Assembly: GCA_036023115.1 (NCBI GenBank) | Contig: JAYKKT010000061.1 | Coordinates: 18,141,501 to 18,205,500, forward strand | Direction: 5' to 3' | DNA: 64,000 nt | Source of the DNA: Brasenia schreberi | Lineage: Eukaryota > Streptophyta > Magnoliopsida > Nymphaeales > Cabombaceae | Part shown: positions 36,063 through 45,488 of the stretch, in pieces | How positions within the stretch are numbered: position 1 is the stretch's first letter | Layout: every line of letters begins with the position of its first letter | Position numbers and translations under genes: made by a program | The notes under the pieces: model-generated | What the model saw: the letters and a program-made list of their open reading frames with translations, nothing else | The model's database searches: none | Told to the model about the DNA's origin: nothing

Positions 36063-38276
36063 TGTAGACACGTGAAAATTTCCACTCCGGGTTCGTAGGC
36101 CTGAAGTGAACCTTTTCGTATGTCTCAGTTGCTTAAAGGGCATGCCAGCTAGCTTACTCAAGCTAGCGAAATAAGTTTTCAAAATATCTGACTTATGGGG
36201 GCGACTATGGACAAGTGGGCTCTTTTTGTCGCAAACCTTCTTGAACCAATGCTCAAGGGTCGGTTTGTATGCTTAGAAAACTCGATTTTGAATGAGTATG
36301 ACCTGTTTGAAAAGTATGAGAAGTGTTTGATCAGTTTGGTTTGTCTAGTTGCAAATTTTATTTACGTGGGGTTTGCACGTATCCTATGTCTTTGATTTTA
36401 GCTACTTAGGCGTCAGATGTGTGCATCAAGTGCCTAAGTCTTGGCGATTTTGCACGGGTGGTTCGAGGTTGCTTTGATGCAAGTATGCGCCCTATCTCGT
36501 GGCATGTCAGATATGCAATGCAAACTCACACAACTGAACCTTAAAACCCGAAATTGAAAGACATAGCCGAAGAGAAATTGCAAAAGGGAAATATAGCTAT
36601 ATCTTAAGAGCGGAAAGGCTCAATTGTGGGCGTGTCTGTTGTGTATAAATTGAAAGACAACTCATATGACTTGAATGTAAAACCCCACTCGACTTAAATA
36701 TAAAGTGTGGAAGGGAAATACTTATATATATATGGGCCTGAAGGTCGCCAATGTGTGCGTATGTGTTGTCTATAAATGTAAAGACAACGCACGCAGCTGA
36801 ATTGTAAAACCCAGTGGAAAGGGAGATACAACTATATATATATGAGCCCGAAGGTCGTCAACATGCACGTGTTGTGTTTGTGTATAAATGTAAAGGGAAC
36901 TGGGTTGTATATATGAGATACAACTATATATATATGAGCCCGAAGGTCGTCAACTGAACCGGGAAAATGCAGTGGAAAATATAGAGATATGGCTATATCT
37001 TAGTGGTTGCCGAGGCCAAAACGGTGCGTGAGGTGCTTGAGCAAGCGCTCGGGTGTTCTTTGGGTGCGAGTGTGTAAATGAAAGACAAACTCACACGACT
37101 TAATGTAACAACCCAATTGAATTGAAATACATATATATAATAAGAGCAAAGGCTCAATGCACGCGTGTGTGGAGTGTGTAAATTAAAGACAACTCACGCA
37201 GCTCTTACTAGAGTCTTAGGAGTAAGAGCGAAGGCTCAATCGTACATGTGGGTGCTTGTGTACGAGTTAAGAGCTAAGGCTCAAGTGCTCGTGTGTGTCT
37301 TGTGTATCAAGCACCAATATTACAACCAGGGGGGAGACAACGCTCCGTTAATACAACCCCATATCCAAATTGAATTAAACGTAGAAGGAGATATGAAAAA
37401 CCAAATTTGAAACACTTACAAGTGATTCAGATGTTTGTCCACTCTAATCTACACAGGCTTGTGCTTTATAATCACAAACAGGCCTCCCTTGAAGCTTGAG
37501 GCGAAAAGTGGCTGGGTGGAGCCTTTGAGCTTGATGGGGTTTTGGTTTGAGAGGTATGGATTCACGGCAAGAGGTGGGTGCGGGTCTTAGTGTGGCTTTG
37601 TAGGGTTACAGATGGGTTGTGAGGTGCTAGATGGGGTTATGGCAAGGTGTTGGGGATATGGCATGGGAGTTGGGTCACGGCTAGGGTGTTAGGTGGGGAT
37701 ATGAGGCGGTGGTGTGGGATGGTAGTTGGGGTGTGTGGGAGCTAAAGGTTACAGCTGGGGTGTTAGGCGGGGGAGTGTTAGACTAGGATGGGTTCAGTTG
37801 GGAGTGGATGGCGTGGGATGGGATATGGAGTTGGGGGTCCTAGGCAAGAGGTCACGGGTGTTGGTGGGGGTATAGCATGGGAGTGGGTCACGACTGGGTT
37901 GTGAGGTGGGGGCTAAGGGCGTGGGGTGCTAGGTAGGTGGTGTTGGGTCAGCGGAAGGTGGTGTAGGTCGACTAAGGGTGTAAGGCGGTGATGTTGGAAG
38001 GTAGCTTAGGCTATGTGGTGGCAGGTAGTGGCTGGGGTTGGTGGAGTGGTAGGGAGTAGGTGGTAGTGGTAGGGAATAGGTCAGTGGTAGTAGCAGGGAG
38101 TAGGTTGGCTAAGGGTGGACGCCAGGCGCTAGGCGCCAGGCAGGTGGTAGGGCGACAGGCGCCGGGTGCGCCAGGGAGCAGGAGGTGAGACGCTGGGTAT
38201 GCGGCAAGCACGCGGCGCAGGTGTAGAGAGGGAGCAGGGCGTGCGGCGTGTGCAGGGCGCGCGGGGTGCTTGCATG
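36063..38276 (-). repeat. LTR Z, reverse, interrupted by P
   Basis: It begins TGTAGACACG, the complement of an LTR end. It contains the inverted repeat (36148-36167), a long stretch of diverged tandem units with TATATATA segments (about 36530-37320), GTAAGT (37414-37419) and a GC-rich region. It stops where P begins. It could be the 5' LTR of M2 rather than a separate insertion. No gene is supported here. Confidence 0.7.
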
Positions 38277-38924
38277 TGTAAACACCCCAAAATCCAAAGA
38301 TTTTGTAAAAACCAACACCTGGTTCGAACAACAACTCAAAAAAGCCAATTTTTGAGTTTTTGAAAACCCAGAAGCTCAAAATGTTTCAAACCTTTGTTTT
38401 CCAACCCCAGTTAAATATGAATTTCTCAAAAACGGATGAAAGTCCTATTTTTGCAAAAGCCCAGACGAACAGGTGAAGCCTGGTCCAAAGCAGCTTCAAA
38501 AGGCAGGTTCAGAAGCTCAAAAGTGAAGCCTAGCCCGATGAAAAGCAAATCTCTAAGACAAAAGAGGAGCCCAGGCCACAAGCAGACTTCAAGCCCGGAG
38601 CATCGAAGGCCAAGCCAAAAGCATCTCCGAAATCACAAGCAATCCAAGTCTGAAATAGTGGAAATCAATTGAAACGAAGTCCAGAAAGGTGAGAAGGAAT
38701 TCGGATGATGAAATTGGGAAAAACCTAGCATAAGATAGAGCACTGATTAAGCCAGGGCCCGCACAAAATGTCCAACTCGAAACACCAAGAAGGACTGAAA
38801 AAGAGAAAAATTTGGATTGGATCTGGATCCAAATATCCAAATCGAGATCCAAATAGGATTTGGATTGGATCCAGATTTCATAACACAAGTCCAAGATCCA
38901 GGATCCATATCCAAGCCCCTTGCC

Positions 38925-38931
38925 TATAAAA
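38925..38931 (+). promoter_or_regulatory. TATA box of LTR P
   Basis: TATAAAA within CCTATAAAAGG is a canonical plant core-promoter element at the expected place between U3 and the leader. Confidence 0.65.
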
Positions 38932-39269
38932 GGACATGAGGGGGGTCTCCAGAAGGATTCACGAGTTTTTTTTGTGGGAAGGGAGAGAGAGAGAGAGAGG
39001 AAAAGGGAGGTCAACAATAGTGGCTGGACCTCACCTTTTCAAACATGTGGGCTAGAACTTGTGGGCCAAGATTTTCATGCGTGAGTGCTGCACCAAAGGG
39101 GAGATCCGACAGCTTGGAGGGGCCTCTTCTTGCTTGAGGATTGGTTGCATTGAAACCCATGGAACCTAGCTTGGTTCTCCACTAAAGTTAGTACCTAAAC
39201 CTAATCCTAAGCCATTTCTTCCCCTAATCCTCTAAACTACCCAAGACACAGCCCCTAGAACCCACCCAA

Positions 39270-39770
39270 GCTCGGCCAAAGTGCTGGCCGAGCCTTGCTT
39301 AGACCCATCCTAATCTACCCAAGAACGTTCCCACACAAAAACCACCCAAGCTCGGCCACTATCTGGCCGAGCTTTCCCTAGATCTGCCCCACTAATCACT
39401 CTAAACCTTGGCCTTAAACCTGTCCTTAGATCCTTACCATTCAGCCTAAAAAAAAAAAACCTAACTTGAACCTGACCTATGACGCCCATTAAATCCCACC
39501 CAGCTCGGCCATTTCCTGCCCGAGCAGTACCTTAGATCATTGCTTCAAAACTTGCCTAAAATAATCTACCAAAACCCACCCAGCTCGGCCATTATCTGGC
39601 CGAGCATTCCCTTAGAGCCAAGCATTGGCCTATACTTTGCCTAAAACCATTCCTAAAACCTACCTAGCTCGACCATTATCTGGCCGAGCCTTTTCCTTAG
39701 AATCCCACCTTAGATCTTACCTAAAACAATCCCCTAAAACTTACCCAGCTTGGCCACCATCTTGCTGAGC
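39270..39770 (+). repeat. Six-hairpin array in the leader of LTR P
   Basis: Inverted repeats with arms GCTCGGCCA and TGGCCGAGC and a five- or six-base loop start at 39270, 39350, 39503, 39583, 39667 and 39748. Spacing is 80 to 84 bases, except for one gap of 153, close to two periods. Copies 3, 5 and 6 have imperfect arms. Confidence 0.8.
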
Positions 39771-39894
39771 ATTCCTTTAGGACCTTGCCTAGTAGCACCT
39801 TACCTCGCCACCTTATATCTTCCCTAGATCTATCCATATCCTACCAAAGCCATAACACCCATCTACCTCTCGACCTAACCTAGATCTAAGCTAG

Positions 39895-41823
39895 TGTCGA
39901 CGCAGAAAGTTTTCGCTCCTGGTTCTTAGGCCTGAAGCGAATCTTTTTGTGTGTCTAAGTTCTAATTAAGCAAAAGGGCATGCCAGCTAGCTTACTTAAG
40001 CTAGCGAAGAGATATTTTTAAACCTGACTCCTAAAGTGGCGACTGTGAGCAAGCAAGCTCTTTTCGTCCCAGACCTTCTTGCACCGATGCGCAAGGGCAG
40101 TCTGTATGCTTTAAAAATCGAGTTTTGGAATATGAGAACCTACGAAAACATGTTTGAGGTGTTTGACTCGGGTTGTTTTTGTATGATTTTCAGATTTTAT
40201 TTCACGTGGATTTGCACGTGCCTATGTCTTTCTTTTTATCCCTTTTCGGGCCAACTAGGTGTGTGTTATGAACACGTGACCTAAGTGGGGTGACTTTGAC
40301 CGGGAGTATGGGGTTTGCTTTGATGCAATATGCATCCTAACTCGTGGTATGGCATATATGCAATGCAAACTCACACAACTCCAAAGGGAAAACCCGAAAT
40401 TGAAAGACAATGCCGAAGGGAAATGACTTGAAATGTAAATTGCAAAAGGGAAATTGCGGAAGGGAAATTGCGAAAGGGAAATATGGCTATATCTTAAGAG
40501 CGGAAAGGCTCAATAGTGCAAGTGTGTGCCGTGTATATATGTAAAGACTACGCACACTGCTGAACCTTAAAACCTAAATCTTAAAGACATAGCCAAAAGG
40601 GAAATACTTATAATATATATGGGCCCGAAGGTCGCCAACGTGTTGCGTGGGTGTTGTGTATATATTGAAATACAACTCACACGACTTAAATGAAACCCAA
40701 ATATAAATTGCAATATGGCCTTAACTAAGGTCTTGGGAGTAAGAACAAAAGCTCAATGTGTGTGAGTGCGAGAATTGAAGTACTACGCACACGACATGAA
40801 ATTAAACCCAAATATAAATTGCAATATGGCCTTAACTAAGGTCTTGGGAGTAAGAGCGAAAGCTCAATGTGTGTGAGTGCGAGAATTGAAAGGCAACACA
40901 CACAACTTAAAATTAAACCCAAGGGAAATATATCACGGCCCTTACTTGGGTCTTGCAAATAAGAGCGAAAGCTCAATGTGTGTGAGTGCGAAAATTGAAA
41001 GACAACACACACAACTTAAGCAAAACCCCATGCAACTTAAATTGTATAAATAAATTTATATCTTAAAGGCTGATTAGGCCCGTGTGTGTTCAAAATCGTG
41101 CACGACTAAGAGTGAGGTAGGCTCAAGTGCACGTGTGTGTGGGTGTGCCAAGCCACGTTATTACAAGCAGGGGGAGACAATGCTCTGTTATTACAACCTC
41201 GTATCAAATTTAATTTAACTTAAGCAAGTCTACAAATAAGGATCAAGTTAGGCACTTACGTATAGCTGGTCCGGAGGTGACTTGCTTGAGCTTGGGCTTG
41301 GGTGTCGCCTTGGGTTGCAAGAGGGAGCTCCTCAGAATGGCATGGCAAGGGAGTGACTAGCCGGGTGACAAGAGAGCGCGGGTGTGGCACCTTGGGGGCA
41401 ACCGGCTGATGGGAGGGTGCTGCTGTGGTGTTCCGGGCTGAAGTGGTTAGGGAGTGTCACTAAGGTATAGGGCAGGTTCTAGGGAAGGTGGAGCTAAGGG
41501 GTGACTAAGGGGGATGTCTAAGGAAGAGGGTGTAAGACCGCGGGTGGTGACAAGGTGCAACCGGCTGTGGCTGGCCAACTAGGGGCAGGTTAGGTGGTGG
41601 CCGGCTGGGGTAGCTAGGGGTATTTAGGAATGGCGAGGGAGCTAGCTAGGGTGTTGGCTAAGGGATGGTTAAAGGGGAGGAAGGGTAGGTCCTAGGGAAT
41701 AAGGTAAGGTGGCTGGGGTAGTTAGGGGGTGTCACTAATGGGAAGGTAGGGCAGCGGGTGGTGTAATGGGTTGTGTCTGGCCGAATGGGGAAGGGTGGCA
41801 GGACGGTTATGGTGGTGTGGTGT
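39895..41823 (-). mobile_element. M4 3' LTR, U3 side missing
   Basis: It starts at TGTCGACGCAG, the complement of an LTR end, after GCTAG, the presumed target-site bases. It holds the inverted repeat (39986-40005), tandem units (about 40480-41010) and GTAAGT (41254-41259). It is cut by E3 at 41823/41824. Its U3 part is not found on the other side of E3. Confidence 0.82.
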
Positions 41824-43006
41824 TGTAAACACCCCTAAATCTCACGAATTTCTGGAAACCCAGGAGCCTTCCAGGCAACCCTGTACATATATTTCAAACT
41901 TTATATGTTTTAAATATGTATAATATGTTTTAAAAAACTGTTAAAATATGTTTTGAAACCCCACAAAGCAAGCTTGGCATGATCAAAGCAGGACCAGAAG
42001 AGCCAAAGAGAGCCTGGAACCGGAGCACATGTCAAGCCCGGTACAGCAACTCTCGTGTTGAATCCACCCCCAGGATCTCGAACGTCCAAGACCCTGTTAT
42101 CAGCAAACATCACTTGAAATCATCTCCGGAAGGTGAAAATAGAAGCGGACGATCATGTTGGCGAAGACCCAACGCAGACGAAGTACTGATGCTGTCAGAC
42201 CCCGCACAAACCGTTCGTTTTGGACACAGCCTGAAGGAGTCATAATTCAATTTGGATTGGATCTGGGCCATATATATCCAGATCCCAATCCAAACCTATG
42301 TGTGGATTTGGATCTAGAGATCCAATCTAATATCCACATCCATGGCCCACATCACCTTCTCATAAATGGAGGTGGGGCCCACTTGAAATTCACATGGGAT
42401 TATGGGCATGAGAGAGAATGGGGAGGATAAGATTTGAGGGTGATTGTAATTAAGCTTGACTTGTGTGTCAAGTTTGGGGTTAATCATGTGGGTTAGCCTA
42501 ATTAGTATGGGTTTAAGCTTGTATTAGCCAAAACCTAACCTAGGGCTGCACCAACATGATGCAACAAGGTCTATGGGTTATGCAAAGGGAGCTCCCTAAC
42601 CTAATCCTAAGTAAAAACCCCTAATCCTAGCCTTTTACCCTAATCACGGCCTAAACCTAGCCTAATCACCTAACCCACTTCCCTAATCCCGGCCTAATCC
42701 CAACCTAATCACCTAACCCACTTCCCTAATCCTCCCCTAAACCTAGCTTAATTTTCCTAAACCTAACCTAATCCTAGCCTAATCACCTAACTCACCTCAC
42801 TAAACCTCACCCCAAAACCAACCCACCTAGCTAAGCCCTAAACCCCTAAACCACCCCACCTAAACCTAGCACACCATATACCTAAAACCCCTTTAACTAA
42901 AATATCTGGCCCCTCCTCAAAACCAGCCCACCTTATCACCACACCACCACGACCTAAACCACCTTACCACCCTCCAAATACCAATCCCAACCGCCCTTCA
43001 CAAACC

Positions 43007-43014
43007 TATATAAA
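43007..43014 (+). promoter_or_regulatory. TATA box of the E3 5' LTR
   Basis: TATATAAA directly after the CCTAA-rich tract and before a C-rich run. The same octamer occurs at 50733-50740 in the 3' LTR. Confidence 0.65.
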
Positions 43015-43700
43015 CCCCCACCTAATGGGCGGGTTTTTGGAAAAGCTTTTCCACCTTGGGCCAGCTGACCTTGGCCTCTCCCATCTCCTCCCAGCCGAGC
43101 CTTCCACCTTGCTCCACCTGCACCACCACACCCCGGCCAGCTCCACCTCATGCCACCACTGCCTCCCAGCCTGCCCCACACCACGTCGCCACCACTGCCC
43201 GGCTGAACTCCATCTTCCTTCACCACCCGGCTGCCCTTCTTCCACGCCCCAACTCCGTCACCATTCGGTTAGTACCTCAACCTAATTCTATCTCCTCTTT
43301 ACTCCCCCTCCACTCTCACACCACCCATACCACCACTACATCACCTCATCACAGCCACTTGCCACCCTTACCCATTCGGCCAGATCTCAACCTTTACATC
43401 ACCCGCCTTAAACCTTCTCCCCTAATGACACCCGGCCACCCCACTTGGCTCCCTAAGACCTGCCCATACCACCTTCCACCAGCCCTTAGTCCCACCTTCC
43501 ACAACACCCTAGCTAGCTCCCTTCCCATCCATAACATCCTAACTACCCTAGCAGCTGGTCAGCTTCAAGGCACCCTTCCCGTGCACCCAAGTCACCCGAC
43601 CAGTACCTCCCCTTGCCGTTCCATTCTGAGGAGCTCCCTCTTGCAGCCCAAGGTGAAGCCAAGCCTACGCTCAAGCTAGTCACCTCCAGATGAACTATAA

Positions 43701-43706
43701 GTAAGT
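43701..43706 (+). promoter_or_regulatory. Candidate splice donor GTAAGT in the E3 5' LTR
   Basis: It is preceded by CTATAA and followed by GCC, and matches the conserved site in the other LTRs. With the acceptor at 45104-45105 it would define an intron of about 1.4 kb spanning tandem units, LTR end and PBS. Confidence 0.45.
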
Positions 43707-44993
43707 GCCTAACTCGGTCCTTAGTTGTAGACTAGCTTAAATTAAATTAAATTTGATACAGGGTTGTAATAACGGAGCATTGTCTCCCCCCACTTGTAAT
43801 AACATGGCTTGGCACACCCACACACACGTGCACTTGAGCCTACCTCGCTCTTAGTTGTGCACGATTTTGAACACACATGGGCCTAATCAGCCCTTTATAT
43901 ATGAGTTTATGTATATACTTTAAGTAGCATAGTGTTTTGCTTGAGTTGCGTGTGTTGTCTTTCAATTCTCGCACTCACACACATTGAGCCTCCGCTCTTA
44001 TTTGCAAGACCTAAGTAAGGGCCGTGTGATACTATCCTTGGGTTTAATTTCATGTCGTGTGTGTAGTACTTCAATTCTAGCACTCACACACATTGAGCTT
44101 TCGCTCTTATTTCCAAGACCTTAGTTAAGGCCATATTGCAATTCATATTTGGGTTTCATTTGAAGTCGTGTGTGTTGTCTTTACATTTTCACACGCACCC
44201 ACATTGAGCCTTCGCTCTTATTGGTAAGACCCAAGTAAGGGCTCATATATACTATATACGTATTTCCCTTTTGGCTATGTCTTTTCAATTCGAGTTTTAA
44301 GGTTCAACTGTGTGCGTAGTCTTTCAATATATACACGGCACACACTTGCACAATTGAGCCATTCCACTCTTAAGATATAGCCGTATTTCCCTTTTGCAAT
44401 TTCCCTTCGGCATTTACATTACAAGTCATTTCCCTTCGGCAATTTCCATTTCAAGTCATTTCCCTTCGGCATTGTCTTTTAAATTCGGGTTTTCCCTTTG
44501 GAGTAGCGTGAGTTTGCATTGCATATATGCCATACCACGAGTTAGGACGCATATTGCATCAAAGCAAACCCCATACTCCCGCTCAAAGTCGCCACATCTT
44601 AGTGGAGTCTTCATAACACACACCTAGGTGGCCCGAAAAGGGATAAAAAGAAAGACTTAGGCACGTGCAAATCCACGTGATCTAAAATCTGAAAATCGTA
44701 CAAACAAGACCCGAATCAAACACCTCAAACCGCTTTCATTGGTCCTTCTATCCAAAAACTCGATCTTTAAAAGCATACAGACTGACCCTTGCACATCAGT
44801 GAAGAAGGTTTGCGATGACAAGAGCTTGCTTGCTCACAGTCGCCACGTTAGAAGTCAGGTTTTAAATATATCTTCGCTAGCTTAAGTAAGCTAGCTGGCA
44901 CACCCTGTTTGTTTAAATAGGACTTAGGCACACGAAAAGGTTCTCTTCAGGCCTAAGAACCAGGAGCGGGAATTTTCTGCATCTACAGAAGTT

Positions 44994-45011
44994 TGGCACG
45001 CCCAGTGGGAC
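44994..45011 (+). other. E3 primer-binding site
   Basis: TGGCACGCCCAGTGGGAC begins six bases after the LTR end. Its complement ends in CCA. It differs from the E4 site at one base. Confidence 0.82.
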
Positions 45012-45103
45012 GTGAGTCTTTTAAAAGTCGAGTTATTCTAGGAACTTGCGAAAAGATTTTCAAAGAGTTGTTGTTTTTAACTCTTTTTTCTCTACTTGTA
45101 CTT

Positions 45104-45105
45104 AG
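45104..45105 (+). promoter_or_regulatory. Candidate splice acceptor upstream of E3 gag
   Basis: A run of pyrimidines ends in TTGTACTTAG followed by G, 25 bases before the gag ATG at 45130. TTTTTAAC lies about 30 bases upstream as a possible branch site. Confidence 0.45.
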
Positions 45106-45129
45106 GAATTTTGAAAAAGGCTTGAAAGC

Positions 45130-45468
45130 ATGTCAAAATCCAACCCAAGTGAAGTGTCGAGCCAAGGCTCATGCACATCAAGTTCTCACTCTAGGAGGAT
45201 TTTGAAAAACAAGATCAAACTAGACGAGATAGAGGACCTGAGAAGGGAATTCGAGGCCAAAATCGATGCTCTCAGCCAAGAGGCTGAAGTAGGCGATTCA
45301 TGTTCATCAAATAGTGAACAAAGGGCCAAGAAAAAATCTGAAAAACCTCGCAAGCACAAAGAGGCCTCCATAATGGAAGGCAACCAATACCACGAGTCCT
45401 TCACACAAAAGGACCGTAAAGCCCTACAACAGCTGCTGAAAGGGCAAAATAAAGAGAAAAGGAGTTAG
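45130..45468 (+). pseudogene. gag: E3 gag N-terminal fragment
   Basis: ATG 45130 gives MSKSNPSEVSSQGSC and the family's charged N-terminal region, ending NKEKRS and TAG. The equivalent of TAC GCC in other copies has lost one base, creating the stop and shifting the frame. Gag then continues in the frame that starts at 45489. Confidence 0.85.
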
Positions 45469-45488
45469 CCCTGTCTTATTTCCTTCCT

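Larger units (their letters stand above)
38277..39894 (+). repeat. LTR P, forward, diverged family member, cut by M4
   Basis: It starts TGTAAACACCCC, carries GGATTTGG-rich U3 sequence (about 38810-38880) and a clear TATAAAA (38925-38931). A GA microsatellite lies near 38982-39000. An array of hairpins follows at 39270-39770, before the M4 insertion. The rest of P must lie beyond the window. Confidence 0.78.
41824..44987 (+). repeat. E3 5' LTR (3,164 bp)
   Basis: It runs from TGTAAACACC to TCTACA. It holds the U3 block, a CCTAA tract (about 42590-42900), TATATAAA, GTAAGT, three main tandem units and the inverted repeat (44876-44895). Compared with its partner at 49538-52961 it lacks about 207 bases between two copies of CCTAGCAGCCGGC and one tandem unit. 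Confidence 0.92.

Noticed and set aside
36700..37320. CRISPR-like or satellite array
   Set aside because: These are diverged versions of the LTR leader units with irregular spacing. There are no uniform spacers and the context is a plant LTR.
37440..38276. A host gene or exon in the G-rich stretch
   Set aside because: It matches the position and character of the GC-rich leader of the LTRs on the reverse strand, and has no convincing frame.
43025..43679. Proline/histidine/serine-rich proteins in the GC-rich LTR leader
   Set aside because: Several frames are open at once, composition is low-complexity, and the frames are not preserved between LTR copies.
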